Source of the DNA: Nitrospira defluvii
GTDB lineage: Bacteria; Nitrospirota; Nitrospiria; Nitrospirales; Nitrospiraceae
DNA length: 64,000 nucleotides
Assembly: GCF_905220995.1 (NCBI RefSeq)
Contig: NZ_CAJNBJ010000002.1
Coordinates: forward strand, 372,001-436,000
Reading direction: 5' to 3'
Made by a program: the position numbers and the translations under genes. This document shows positions 7,806 through 16,098 of this stretch, in pieces. The stretch's first letter is position 1; each line of letters begins with the position of its first letter. The notes beneath the pieces were generated by a model. The model saw nothing but the letters and a program-made list of their open reading frames with translations. It was not told the origin of the DNA and searched no databases.

Positions 7806-7848
7806 GGTGAGGTGCCTTACAGAACGAGGTCGTCTCAGCCGCTAGGAT
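7806..7848 (+). promoter_or_regulatory. Crp/Fnr-type site 3 with class II -10, drives the zinc-ribbon gene
   Basis: GGTGAGGTGCCTTACA at 7806-7821 differs from the consensus only in the first base. TAGGAT follows after 21 nt at 7843-7848 on the plus strand. Back to back with site 2, 45 bp centre to centre, so one intergenic region has two divergent promoters of the same type. Confidence 0.65.
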
Positions 7849-7894
7849 CACGCTCAAGATGCAAACACACCGATCACTCACGAGGAGGTGCGTC

Positions 7895-8107
7895 ATGACC
7901 TGCGAACGATGCAATGGCCTGATGGTCAGCGAGCAGATTTGTGATCTGCGAGGGACAAGCGGCGATCTCAGTGTGGACGGCTATCGTTGCCTGCTCTGCG
8001 GCGATGTGGTCGACAAGACGATTCTCGCTAATAGACGGTGTTCATCCGAGACGGTCGAACCGCCCACGGTCTACAGCCCTCCGATGCCAAGACTCGTGGC
8101 GGCATAA
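7895..8107 (+). CDS. Small zinc-ribbon protein
   Basis: 70 residues from ATG 7895 with a GAGGAGG ribosome site; the in-frame ATG at 7859 overlaps the promoter region and has no such site. CERC near residue 3 and CLLC near residue 31 make a two-knuckle zinc ribbon, with one further Cys between them (QICDLRG). The Pro-rich tail has no recognised domain. First gene after Crp-type promoter 3. Role unknown; small zinc ribbons of this kind may bind metal or act as adaptors. Confidence 0.7.
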   Translation: MTCERCNGLMVSEQICDLRGTSGDLSVDGYRCLLCGDVVDKTILANRRCSSETVEPPTVYSPPMPRLVAA

Positions 8108-8181
8108 GGCGAGAAGCATAATCGAAGCGATCATGCCCTTCCCACGACTGATTGAAGGTTGATCGAGGAAGGAGATGTGCC

Positions 8182-8430
8182 ATGACACGTCAAGACGAAC
8201 CGGTAATGGCCCTTCGAATCCAACTCCACCAACTGCCCTGTCCAACTTGTGGCCGTCATGACCTGGAGCCGATGCTCCAATGTGATTACTACCCGGACGG
8301 CTGTCTCTGGCTGGTTCGCTGCGAAACGTGCCGGGCGCAATACCATCTGGATCATCGGAGCGGGCCTGCTTGGATCGACGATGCACGGACTGTTGCGCCT
8401 GCAGACCCGGCGGCCACTGAACACTCTTAA
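8182..8430 (+). CDS. Small Cys-rich zinc-binding protein
   Basis: 82 residues from ATG 8182, with GGAAGGAG upstream. CPTC (about residues 20-23) and CETC (about 47-50), plus one more Cys on each side of the second half (LQCDYY, DGCLW), suggest a compact zinc site. Same direction as the zinc-ribbon gene and the CBS gene, with short gaps. No family recognised. Confidence 0.65.
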   Translation: MTRQDEPVMALRIQLHQLPCPTCGRHDLEPMLQCDYYPDGCLWLVRCETCRAQYHLDHRSGPAWIDDARTVAPADPAATEHS

Positions 8431-8450
8431 CGGACAGAAGGGAGGCTCCC

Positions 8451-8912
8451 ATGCGAATCCATGAGGTCATGTCCACCGGAGTGGTGACGGGTGCACCGAC
8501 GGACTGCGTGCGGGAGATCGTCATCAAAATGTTGAGCCGGCATTGCGGGGCGATTCCAATCGTGAACGGCAATCATGAATTGCTCGGCATCGTGACCCTG
8601 CGCGACGTGATGTTGCCGATGTATCCCAACTACGGCGACTACATTCATGACGCGGTGCACAGTCGGGACTTTCTGGAAATGGAGCAGAACTATCCCGAGG
8701 TGCTGGCGAAGAAGGCCGAGGAGATCATGGTGCCTAATCCGCTGACCGTTTCGCCGGAGACGCCCATCCTCGAGGCCGCTTCGTATATGGGGCTCAAGAA
8801 CTTCCGGCGCATCCCGGTCGCCGACCATGGCAAGCTCGTCGGCATGGTCAGTATCGGCGACATTCACCGAGGACTCTTCTTTGCGCGCGGAGGTTGTGAA
8901 GCAGAGCCATGA
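8451..8912 (+). CDS. CBS-pair domain protein
   Basis: 153 residues made almost entirely of two CBS domains: MRIHEVMSTGVVTGAPTDC to about residue 60, and AEEIMVPNPLTVSPETPIL to about 145. Each has the typical LxGIVTLRDV or LVGMVSIGDI end. CBS pairs bind adenine nucleotides and act as energy-state sensors; no enzyme domain is attached. GGGAGG ribosome site. Its stop overlaps an in-frame ATG of the following protease frame (ATGA at 8909-8912). Confidence 0.9.
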   Translation: MRIHEVMSTGVVTGAPTDCVREIVIKMLSRHCGAIPIVNGNHELLGIVTLRDVMLPMYPNYGDYIHDAVHSRDFLEMEQNYPEVLAKKAEEIMVPNPLTVSPETPILEAASYMGLKNFRRIPVADHGKLVGMVSIGDIHRGLFFARGGCEAEP

Positions 8913-8950
8913 CCAGAGGAGAGGGAAGGATTCAGCCTTCTGAGAAGTTC

Positions 8951-9895
8951 ATGAACCGCCGGTCGTTACTGTACCTCGGCGCGAAAGCGGCGTTCGGTTT
9001 CTGCACCGCGCTGAGTCTCCTAGGAGGTCTGTCTGCCTGCTACCGCGCCCCGGGTACCGCGCGTGACCAACTGATTTTCTTCTCGGAGGAAAAAGAACTG
9101 CAATTTGGACTGAGCGCCTACCGGGAAGTGTTGCGGCAAGCGCGGCTGTCCGAAAACGCCGGGATCAATGACATGGTCCAACGGGTTGGACAGCGGATCG
9201 CCAAGGCCGCCAACAAACCCGAGTATCAGTGGGAATTTGCGGTCATCGAAGAGGACCAGATGATCAATGCCTTCGCGCTGCCCGGCGGCAAGGTGGCGGT
9301 CTTCACCGGCATTCTGAAGCACACCAAGAACGAGGCGGGGCTCGCCACTGTGATGGGGCACGAAGTGGCCCATGCGCTGCAGCGCCATGGGGTGGAACGC
9401 ATGAGTCGCAGCATCCTCGATCAGATTGCCCAGCTCGGAGCCCTGGGGGCTGCCGCGTCAGGCCACTCGAGCGGAGCGGCGATTCAGGGGTTGTTAGGGG
9501 CATACGGTGTCAACGTGTCGCTGCCCTTCAATCGGAAACAGGAATCGGAGGCGGATTACATCGGCCTGCGGTTGATGGCACAAGCGGGCTATGACCCGCG
9601 CGAAGCGGTGCCGTTCTGGGAACGGATGAACGGGTGCCCCAAACAGATGATCGGAAAACTCTGCTTTCGATCGCAACATGCCATTCCCGAGTTTCTCTCC
9701 ACGCATCCCTCCGATGTGACCCGGATCAATCAGATCGAAGCCTGGCTCCCCGAAGCCTTGCAACACTACCACGTCCCTGGTGGTGGATCCATCCAACCGC
9801 CGCCAATTCCCTATCGACCGTTGATCGGACCGATGCCTCAAGTGAGTAGCCTTTCGAACACAGCTCGCATGTCTACACAACAGATAGAGGAGTGA
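8951..9895 (+). CDS. M48-family zinc metalloprotease lipoprotein
   Basis: About 314 residues from ATG 8951; an upstream ATG at 8909, overlapping the CBS stop, is the alternative start. N-terminus MNRRSLLYLG with a long hydrophobic stretch and lipobox LSAC predicts a lipoprotein. Catalytic motif MGHEVAHALQRHG (HExxH) and the third ligand Glu in KQESEADYIGL define M48 (BepA/LoiP type), which degrades or helps assemble outer-membrane proteins. It fits an envelope-stress role beside the other exported proteins here. Confidence 0.9.
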   Translation: MNRRSLLYLGAKAAFGFCTALSLLGGLSACYRAPGTARDQLIFFSEEKELQFGLSAYREVLRQARLSENAGINDMVQRVGQRIAKAANKPEYQWEFAVIEEDQMINAFALPGGKVAVFTGILKHTKNEAGLATVMGHEVAHALQRHGVERMSRSILDQIAQLGALGAAASGHSSGAAIQGLLGAYGVNVSLPFNRKQESEADYIGLRLMAQAGYDPREAVPFWERMNGCPKQMIGKLCFRSQHAIPEFLSTHPSDVTRINQIEAWLPEALQHYHVPGGGSIQPPPIPYRPLIGPMPQVSSLSNTARMSTQQIEE

Positions 9896-10011
9896 AGGCG
9901 AGCTCTTTGGAGGAATTAGTGACAGCTCAAGCGTGATAGCTATTGCGCCTTAGTCTGGACCGATCAGTCCAGAACAAGGTTGTTATCTCGATACAGAAGG
10001 GAGGTGAACGC

Positions 10012-10232
10012 ATGCCACTCGCACAATTAAAAGGGCTCAGCGGGTATCTCAGCGCGGAGCAGAAGGCCGAACTGATCCGCAAGGTCACGGACGGATCGTG
10101 TCAGTTGAAGGAGAAGGGTTGCGGTCCGTGACCTGGGTCATCATCGAAGGAGTTCCCTCGGGGGACTGGGGCGTCGGCGGGACACCCGTCACGACCGAGG
10201 CTCTGAAGAACATGGCCACGCAGGGCCGCTAA
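10012..10232 (+). pseudogene. 4-oxalocrotonate tautomerase-family gene with one-base deletion
   Basis: Begins MPLAQLKGLSGYLSAEQK after a strong AGGGAGGTG site, with the family's catalytic Pro after Met, and runs in frame to TDG (about codon 29). It then shifts and stops at 10131. In the frame one base earlier the rest of the family reads on: VSVEGEGLRSVTWVIIEGVP, then SGDWGVGGTPVTTEALKNMA, stop at 10232. Adding one base near 10096 restores a 73-residue protein, a usual length. Either a true frameshift or an assembly error. Confidence 0.85.
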
Positions 10233-10284
10233 CGTGAGAGCATCAAGCAACACAAGATCACACATTCGAAGAAGGAGGATCACC

Positions 10285-10860
10285 ATGAAGTTTCAGGTCC
10301 ATACGAAGGAGACGGCTCCGGAGGCGTCGCGCGCAACGGTCGAAGCCACCGCAAAGAAGTACGGATTTCTTCCGAATTTATTCGGGGTACTCGCCGAGTC
10401 GCCGACGGCGGTGCAAGCCTATGCGGCCATCAACAAGGCCCTTGAGCAGAGTGCGCTCTCTCCGGTGGAACAGCAGGTGGTGGCCTTGACCGTCAGTACT
10501 ACGAACGACTGTGCCTACTGCGTAGGTGCCCACTCCACGGTGGCCCAGATGGTCCGCACGCCCGAGGACATTCTTGCAGGGCTGCGAGAGCAACGACCGC
10601 TCTCCGACCGGAAGCTCAATGCGCTTCGTACGCTGGTGCTGTCCGTCATGCGTCATCGCGGGTGGGTGCCGGAAGATGATCTGGAGCACTTTGCAGCGGC
10701 GGGATACGGACAGCGGCATCTGTTAGACGTGCTGACGATTGTGGCTCTCAAAACCTTGAGCAACTATCTGAATCACATCGCCCATACGCAGCTCGATCGA
10801 CAGTTCGCGTCGCAGGCCTGGAGCCCCAAGGAGGGCTGCACCAGTTGTTTGACGACGTGA
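10285..10860 (+). CDS. AhpD-fold carboxymuconolactone decarboxylase-family peroxidase-like protein
   Basis: 191 residues from ATG 10285 (GAAGGAGG upstream). Full AhpD fold with the catalytic motif DCAYCVGAHS (CxxC plus His). N-terminal PNLFGVLAESP and NYLNHIAHTQLD near the C-terminus match the uncharacterised peroxidase-related subgroup. A C-terminal CTSC adds a second thiol pair. Highly similar in plan to the protein at 23896-24465. Follows the tautomerase gene by about 50 bp. Confidence 0.88.
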   Translation: MKFQVHTKETAPEASRATVEATAKKYGFLPNLFGVLAESPTAVQAYAAINKALEQSALSPVEQQVVALTVSTTNDCAYCVGAHSTVAQMVRTPEDILAGLREQRPLSDRKLNALRTLVLSVMRHRGWVPEDDLEHFAAAGYGQRHLLDVLTIVALKTLSNYLNHIAHTQLDRQFASQAWSPKEGCTSCLTT

Positions 10861-10893
10861 ACTTCTTGGCGAGGTACAGAACGATTGAGAGGG

Positions 10894-10921
10894 AGTCCCA
10901 CGCCGGCATAGGCGTGGGACT
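10894..10921. terminator. Strong hairpin after the AhpD-like gene
   Basis: AGTCCCACGCC (10894-10904), a 6-nt loop and GGCGTGGGACT (10911-10921) form a perfect 11-bp GC-rich stem 33 bp after the stop at 10860. No U-run follows, so it may be a weak terminator or an mRNA 3'-end stabiliser. Confidence 0.6.
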
Positions 10922-10996
10922 GCACGGATCCATTTCAGTGACGGTTGCGACCGCGCTCCCGAACGCGGCGAACCTTGTCGGAGGAGGGAGACAGAC

Positions 10997-11407
10997 ATGA
11001 GCCGGTCAAGATGGGGTCAGAACGTGTGGCGGATTCCTCTCCTGTTTGCCGGCGATCTCCTGAAACAACCCACCTGGGTTCCGATCTGGGTCTTCGCGCT
11101 GATGATCGTGAATATGGCCAGCCTTGCGTTCTGGAGCGAACTCCTGGCGAAGGTCATTTTTGTAACGTTTCTGATGTCGGCCATACTGATGATGACCCTA
11201 TATGCCAAATTTGGGTTCGAACGGATACTCGGATTCGGTCATGTGTTCTGGATTCCATTATTGGCGTATATCCTTGTCCAAGTTCGCCATGCCCAAGGCG
11301 AGTTCCATGCATACCTCGTCGTGCTCTCCCTGTGTATTGGGGCGTCATTGCTATTCGATATTGTTGATGTGTGGAAATTCCTGTCATCGAAAAGAGTACC
11401 CCGCTGA
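10997..11407 (+). CDS. Four-helix membrane protein of unknown function
   Basis: 136 residues with four predicted membrane helices (about 28-46, 48-70, 78-94 and 104-122). Strong GGAGG site upstream. Charged segments are short, and one Glu and one Lys (FWSELLAKVIF) lie at the membrane edge. Resembles small uncharacterised membrane proteins; no family named. Flanked by a terminator-like hairpin and a Crp-type promoter, so probably a single transcription unit. Confidence 0.6.
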   Translation: MSRSRWGQNVWRIPLLFAGDLLKQPTWVPIWVFALMIVNMASLAFWSELLAKVIFVTFLMSAILMMTLYAKFGFERILGFGHVFWIPLLAYILVQVRHAQGEFHAYLVVLSLCIGASLLFDIVDVWKFLSSKRVPR

Positions 11408-11761
11408 CGTCGATCACCTGGTCGCCTCACTATTCACGCCATCGTTTGTCACATCGCTAAGAGAAGTATAGAGCAGTCCACGGGTGTGCCAACTGGCATG
11501 GCGGTGCGGCCCGCTCGGTGGGGGCGATAGGCGGGATATGTATCAGATTGGCCTGGGCGTAAGTAGCGGATGAAGATCCCCCCTGCTTGCGGTTTGCTCC
11601 TCTCCGACATCGACCGCAACTGTAAGGCGGCTCACAGCCTTCTCATGTGGTGGATGGTAGGGTGCGCATAAACATATCGAGGCAGCTCAATGTTTTCCTG
11701 CTCTCTCGAAGAGCGAAAGCGGAGCAACTTATCTCTCACTATCACAAAGGAGGGTCAGACC
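11408..11761. other. Intergenic region between membrane proteins
   Basis: 354 bp without a convincing gene. It holds Crp-type promoter 4 (11621-11663) and a long 5' leader for the 41-residue membrane peptide. Short open frames in this stretch lack ribosome sites. Confidence 0.6.
11621..11663 (+). promoter_or_regulatory. Crp/Fnr-type site 4 with class II -10
   Basis: TGTAAGGCGGCTCACA (11621-11636), flanked by C and G that extend the dyad, followed after 21 nt by TAGGGT (11658-11663). Centre 133 bp before the 41-residue membrane peptide gene. Confidence 0.68.
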
Positions 11762-11887
11762 ATGTCGATGATGTGCAGTATGCAGGGATGCACGCAGAAA
11801 CACGGAATGTGCGGGCACGAACAAATGATGCTCGTCATGATGGTCATGCTGGTGGTCGGCGGAGCGGCCTACTGGCTTCTGGGATAG
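11762..11887 (+). CDS. 41-residue Cys/Met-rich membrane peptide
   Basis: Starts at ATG 11762 after a strong AAAGGAGGG site. N-terminal 20 residues (MSMMCSMQGCTQKHGMCGHE) carry three Cys and two His, followed by one membrane helix rich in Met (MMLVMMVMLVVGGAAYWLL). Cys/His/Met content before a single helix suggests binding of a soft metal such as copper at the membrane. It stands just upstream of the bufferin operon and has the same kind of promoter. No family recognised; too short for homology claims. Confidence 0.6.
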   Translation: MSMMCSMQGCTQKHGMCGHEQMMLVMMVMLVVGGAAYWLLG

Positions 11888-12244
11888 CCGGCGCTTCGCT
11901 CGATCGTCCACTCGAACCACTCACCGCTTGGTATGTCCCACTGTCCGAGGCGGGCCGGATCACGGCTGAACGATCGGTGCCCTGTCGTGCTTTCTGGAAG
12001 CCAAAACAACGGCTGGAATTCCAGCAGGCGACTGTAAGCTGCCTCACAGCGGCTAGGCCATACGGGAGCTAAGATCCAACGACACAATCCAAGCGTAGGA
12101 ACACGAGGAGAGAAGCCAACGAGATGGTCCACGCCAGAGAAGGGAGGGGTCCACATGATCGAGTCCTGAATCCGTCGCGATGCATCGATGTTCAGTCACG
12201 AGCGTCATTCCGAAGATCGTTCAACCTAACAAAGGAGACTTCCC
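11888..12244. other. Intergenic region before bufA
   Basis: 357 bp holding Crp-type promoter 5 (12033-12075) and a leader of about 165 nt before bufA. No gene with a ribosome site is seen. Confidence 0.55.
12033..12075 (+). promoter_or_regulatory. Crp/Fnr-type site 5 with class II -10, drives buf operon
   Basis: TGTAAGCTGCCTCACA (12033-12048), flanked by C and G, followed after 21 nt by TAAGAT (12070-12075). Centre 205 bp before bufA. Confidence 0.7.
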
Positions 12245-12580
12245 ATGAACGCCAACACGAAGAAGAACGCCATGATTCACTCCGCGCTGCTCGTTGCATT
12301 CAGCCTGGCAGGATCGCAGGCGATGGCTGCCGCTCCGAAAGTCCCGGAGTTGCCCGCCGGCTGGGAGGCCTGCGGCGGTGTGGCCAAGGCTGGGATGAAC
12401 GATTGCGCGGTCAAGACCAGCCTCCACTCCTGTGTGGGCATGGCCAAGAAGGACAATGAGCCCGATTCCTATGTGTTCTTGCCGAAAGGTCTGTGTGGAA
12501 AGATCGCGAATGGCACCGTGCTGGCCATCACGAAAGACGATCTGGCGAAGATGAAAGAGATGATGATGAAAAAGATGTAG
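12245..12580 (+). CDS. bufA: BufA1-type (DUF2282) bufferin precursor peptide
   Basis: 111 residues with a signal peptide (basic N-terminus, hydrophobic SALLVAFSLAG, cleavage after AMA). The mature part carries four Cys in the DUF2282 spacing: EACGGVAKAGMNDC, LHSCVG and KGLCGK, plus the family signature AKKDNEPDSYVFLPKG. In Caulobacter, related peptides are modified on Cys by an MNIO enzyme and bind copper in the periplasm. Ends in a Lys/Met-rich tail (MKEMMMKKM). The modifying enzyme gene follows 12 bp later, so this is a ribosomally made, modified metal-binding peptide system. Confidence 0.88.
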   Translation: MNANTKKNAMIHSALLVAFSLAGSQAMAAAPKVPELPAGWEACGGVAKAGMNDCAVKTSLHSCVGMAKKDNEPDSYVFLPKGLCGKIANGTVLAITKDDLAKMKEMMMKKM

Positions 12581-12591
12581 GACGCGGCGCA

Positions 12592-13437
12592 ATGACGACG
12601 CACATCGACGCTCCGATCCCGGCCTGCGCCGGGATCGGACTTCGCTCACAACACTTTCGGGAGATCCTGGAGGAATTCCCACCGGTCGCCTGGATGGAAA
12701 CTCATCCGGAAAACTATTTCGGTGACGGCGGCGCGCCACTCCGGAACCTCGAACGCATCAGGGCTCACTACCCCCTGAGTTTCCACGGGGTCGGCCTGTC
12801 GCTGGGCTCGACCGATCCGATCGACCGTCTCCATCTCCGGAAACTCAAAGCTCTGGTCGATCGATTCGACCCGGCACTCGTGTCGGAGCACCTCTCGTGG
12901 AGTTCCGTCGACGGTCGGTTCCTCAACGAGCTGCTCCCCTTGCCCTCTACCGAAGAAAGCCTGAACCATGTCTGTTCACGGATCGACGAGGTCCAGAACG
13001 TCCTGCAACGGCCCCTCCTGATCGAAAACATCACCCGGTATCTGACATGGCGTGAATCCACGATCCCGGAAGGTGAGTTCATGGCCGAGACAGCCAGGCG
13101 GACGGGCTGCGGCATTCTGCTCGATCTCAACAACGTCTATGTCAACGCGGTCAATTTTCACCTGGACCCCTTTGAGTTCTTGGACGCCATTCCGGCCGAG
13201 ACGGTCTGGGAAATCCATCTGGCAGGTTTCGATCGCTTCGGGCGGTGGCTCATCGATACCCATGGCGAGGCGGTCTATCCGGAAATCTGGGGCCTGTACC
13301 AGTGGGCGATTCATCATTTTGGACCGCGCCCGACGTTGATCGAGTGGGATACCAACATGCCGCCACTCTCTGTCCTGGTTGATCAGGCCAAGCAGGCGAG
13401 CGCGATTCTTGGAGGCTGCCATGTTGCGGCTTCATGA
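12592..13437 (+). CDS. bufB: DUF692 / MNIO-family peptide-modifying oxidase BufB
   Basis: 281 residues from ATG 12592. TIM-barrel DUF692 features: GIGLRSQHF start, METHPENYF, SFHGVGLSLG, LVSEHLSWSS, LLIENITRYLTW, GILLDLNNVYVNA, VWEIHLAGFDR and TLIEWDTNMP. The His, Asp, Glu and Asn residues in these segments bind the two or three irons of multinuclear non-heme iron oxidases such as MbnB. The family converts peptide cysteines to oxazolone/thioamide or thiooxazole groups. Cytoplasmic. Its 3' end overlaps bufC by 17 bp. Confidence 0.92.
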   Translation: MTTHIDAPIPACAGIGLRSQHFREILEEFPPVAWMETHPENYFGDGGAPLRNLERIRAHYPLSFHGVGLSLGSTDPIDRLHLRKLKALVDRFDPALVSEHLSWSSVDGRFLNELLPLPSTEESLNHVCSRIDEVQNVLQRPLLIENITRYLTWRESTIPEGEFMAETARRTGCGILLDLNNVYVNAVNFHLDPFEFLDAIPAETVWEIHLAGFDRFGRWLIDTHGEAVYPEIWGLYQWAIHHFGPRPTLIEWDTNMPPLSVLVDQAKQASAILGGCHVAAS

Positions 13438-14197
13438 GATCCAACAGGCATTTGCCAAAGGCATGATCGAGGGACAATACGCCGTCGTGGCGGAAGCGAT
13501 CGTGCCAGGAGGCTCAGCTCTACGAAATGTGGCGCTCTATCGCCGCCTGATCCGTACCAACTACACGCAGGTGCTCAGCGTCACCTTTCCCATTCTACGC
13601 CGGTTTGTCGGTCCCCGGTATTTCAACCTCCTCGCGCGAGGCTATGTCAAAAGATACCCGTCGATGAGCGGCGATCTGTTTTCGTACGGGCGGCATCTTC
13701 CGGTGCTGCTGCTCGAACTACAGGTTCCCTGTCTGCTGGTCGAACTGGCGCGATTGGAATGGACCTGCCACGAAGTGTATCAGGGCGCCGATTCCCTGCC
13801 CCTCCCCCACGCTCAACTAGATGCCATTGCCTCCGCTGACCCATCGCGCGTGACGTTCCGTCTGAACGCGACAGTGCGGCTGCTGCGTTGCTCCTTGCCG
13901 GTACATCGCGTGTGGCTGGCATTGCAGCCGGACGCCCCGACAGACATCGCGGTCGATCTGCCGCTGCCGGAAGAGGACACGGGCATCCTGGTCACCAGGG
14001 CCGAAGGGAGGATCCATGTAGCGGCTCTCGCCGACCTCGACTACCGATTGCTCGAAGCCATGCTCGACCGGAAGACCGTGGCCGAGGTCGAGCACTTGGC
14101 GACGGAAACCGACCCGGAGTTCGACTTCACTCGGTTCATGGCTTCCATCATAGATTTGAACGTGCTCGCCGGAGTTTCCGTGGAGGCACCCTCATGA
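13421..14197 (+). CDS. bufC: BufC-type partner protein (DUF2063)
   Basis: 258 residues from ATG 13421 inside the bufB 3' end; an upstream in-frame start at 13379 is less likely. The N-terminal DUF2063 domain is recognisable: LHEIQQAFAKGM, LRNVALYRRLIRTNY, FPILRRFVGPRYF and YPSMSGDLFSYGRHLP. By analogy with MbnC, it should pair with the DUF692 enzyme and present the precursor peptide. The winged C-terminal part is more variable. Its stop overlaps the DoxX start (ATGA). Confidence 0.85.
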   Translation: MLRLHEIQQAFAKGMIEGQYAVVAEAIVPGGSALRNVALYRRLIRTNYTQVLSVTFPILRRFVGPRYFNLLARGYVKRYPSMSGDLFSYGRHLPVLLLELQVPCLLVELARLEWTCHEVYQGADSLPLPHAQLDAIASADPSRVTFRLNATVRLLRCSLPVHRVWLALQPDAPTDIAVDLPLPEEDTGILVTRAEGRIHVAALADLDYRLLEAMLDRKTVAEVEHLATETDPEFDFTRFMASIIDLNVLAGVSVEAPS

Positions 14198-14727
14198 CAC
14201 ACGAGACTGGCTTGTTGACGCGCGCAGTCATGAGTGCGGCTCCAGCCTACCGTCGGTTGATCTGGGGACTGGAGGCCTTACTCCCGCTGTTCGACCTGTC
14301 TGTCCGCCTGTATTTGGCTCACATTTTTTGGAAAGGCGGCATGGTCAAGCTCTCTAGCTGGATGTCGACCGTGATGCTCTTCACCATGGTCTACGATGTG
14401 CCTCTGTTGCCGCCGGAGATCGCCGCCTACCTGGCCACCGCCGTCGAATTGAGCGGCTCGTTCCTGCTGGCCATCGGCCTGGCGGGTCGGTGGGCCGCCC
14501 TCTCGCTCTTCGGGCTGAATATCGTCGCGTCAATCTCGTACGGACAATTGTCCGAAGCCGCGCTGCAAGAGGCGTTCTATTGGGGGATCCTGTTCTTGTA
14601 TTTCGTCCTGCACGGACCAGGGCTGCTCTCCGTTGATGCGCTATTGCAGTATCTGGTTCGACGAAGACAAACGATGAACGGTGCCGACGAAGCGATTGCG
14701 AAGCAAGCTGTTCCTCGTAGTGCGTAG
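14194..14727 (+). CDS. bufD: DoxX-family membrane protein of the buf operon
   Basis: 177 residues from ATG 14194, overlapping the bufC stop. Four membrane helices with the DoxX pattern LYLAHIFWKGGMVKLSSW and ELSGSFLLAIGLAGRWAAL. DoxX proteins often end DUF2282-DUF692-DUF2063 operons, where their role (perhaps redox or quinone-linked) is not settled. The adjacent frame at 13888 that also covers part of this region is not the coding start. Confidence 0.82.
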   Translation: MTHETGLLTRAVMSAAPAYRRLIWGLEALLPLFDLSVRLYLAHIFWKGGMVKLSSWMSTVMLFTMVYDVPLLPPEIAAYLATAVELSGSFLLAIGLAGRWAALSLFGLNIVASISYGQLSEAALQEAFYWGILFLYFVLHGPGLLSVDALLQYLVRRRQTMNGADEAIAKQAVPRSA

Positions 14728-14835
14728 GGTGGACATGTAGGCATGTGCAACGCTTCGTCTTCGAAAAACTTGCCTCAGGCCGGCCAAAGAGGTCACACTG
14801 ACGTGTAGGAAGGCGGTCATGACAACTGGGGGCTC

Positions 14836-16098
14836 ATGAGTTCACCCGATCAAACGAAGCCGGTTTTCTCGGAGCGAGAGCCGCCTGAGGAAGACACCGT
14901 CGATCGCCGTGCGTGGCTAGTGAGCGCAGTTTCGTCGATTGGGACCACTGCTGCAAGCCTAATCGCTCCGTCGCTACTGCCGGCTGAGGAACTGGCTGCT
15001 CTCGATCCCACCGCTGTCCCCGGTCACGCTCCGAGCCCCTACGGGTCACGCGCACCGGGAGAAACCGCCCATCGCCTGCCCACGGCCACCCATTCACTGA
15101 CGCCCCATCACGCCTTGCACGGCATCATCACTCCGTCCGCACTGCATTTCGAGCGCCATCATAACGGAGTGCCGAGCATCAACCCCGACCGGCACCGACT
15201 CTTGATTCATGGACTGGTCGACCGACCACTGACATTTTCGATGAACGATCTGACGCGCTTTCCCTCCATCACCAGAACCCTGTTCATCGAATGTTCCGGC
15301 AACTCCGGAAAAGAATGGAAAGGGCCGACGGGAACAACCGTTCAAGAGACCCATGGGTTGATGAGCACGAGCGAATGGACCGGCGTGCCGCTCTCGACGG
15401 TCTTGGCTGAGGCCGGCATCAAACCTGACGCGGCGTGGGTGTTGGCGGAGGGCAGCGATGCCGCCGCCATGACCCGTAGTCTGCCGTTGGCGGCGGTGGT
15501 GAAGGATGCGCTGCTCTGCTACGCGCAAAACGGTGAGGCGCTCAGGCCGGAGCAGGGCTATCCGCTCCGGTTGGTGATTCCGGGTTGGGAAGGGAACACC
15601 TGCATCAAATGGGTCAGGCGGTTGAAGCTCGGCACTGCGCCGTTCATGACTCGTGAAGAAACCTCCCGCTATACCGACCTCATGCCGGACGGCACAGCCC
15701 GGCAGTTTACCTTCGTAATGGAAGCAAAGTCAGTCATCACCAGTCCGTCTGGCGGCCAACAGATCACGCCGGGGTTCGTCGAAATCCGCGGTCTGGCCTG
15801 GAGCGGGCGCGGCAAGATTGCGAAGGTCGAGGTGAGCGCGGATGGCGGGCTTACCTGGCGCACGGCGCAATTACAAGAACCGGTTCTCCCCTACTGTCAC
15901 ACGCGCTTCCGGTACGGTTGGCGCTGGCATGGGGACGAAGCGATTATTCAAAGCCGCTGCATCGATGAGACCGGCTATATCCAGCCGAGCAGAGCGGCGC
16001 TTATTACGGTCAGAGGAACGAATTCCGTGTACCATTACAATGCCATCCAAAGTTGGAAAGTGGGTGGAGACGGGAAGGTGACCAATGTGGAGATGTAA
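14836..16098 (+). CDS. soxC: SoxC/SorA-type sulfite dehydrogenase, molybdenum subunit
   Basis: 420 residues. The N-terminus has no ideal Tat motif, but DRRAWLVSAVSSIG resembles one (twin Arg). The molybdopterin domain has the Mo-ligand Cys in LFIECSGNSGKEW (about residue 155); the C-terminal Mo-co dimerisation domain has the KVEVSADGGLTW motif typical of sulfite oxidases. Oxidises sulfite, or Sox-bound sulfane sulfur, in the periplasm and passes electrons to the cytochrome encoded next, which overlaps it by 14 bp. It starts 109 bp after bufD; co-transcription with buf is possible. Confidence 0.9.
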   Translation: MSSPDQTKPVFSEREPPEEDTVDRRAWLVSAVSSIGTTAASLIAPSLLPAEELAALDPTAVPGHAPSPYGSRAPGETAHRLPTATHSLTPHHALHGIITPSALHFERHHNGVPSINPDRHRLLIHGLVDRPLTFSMNDLTRFPSITRTLFIECSGNSGKEWKGPTGTTVQETHGLMSTSEWTGVPLSTVLAEAGIKPDAAWVLAEGSDAAAMTRSLPLAAVVKDALLCYAQNGEALRPEQGYPLRLVIPGWEGNTCIKWVRRLKLGTAPFMTREETSRYTDLMPDGTARQFTFVMEAKSVITSPSGGQQITPGFVEIRGLAWSGRGKIAKVEVSADGGLTWRTAQLQEPVLPYCHTRFRYGWRWHGDEAIIQSRCIDETGYIQPSRAALITVRGTNSVYHYNAIQSWKVGGDGKVTNVEM

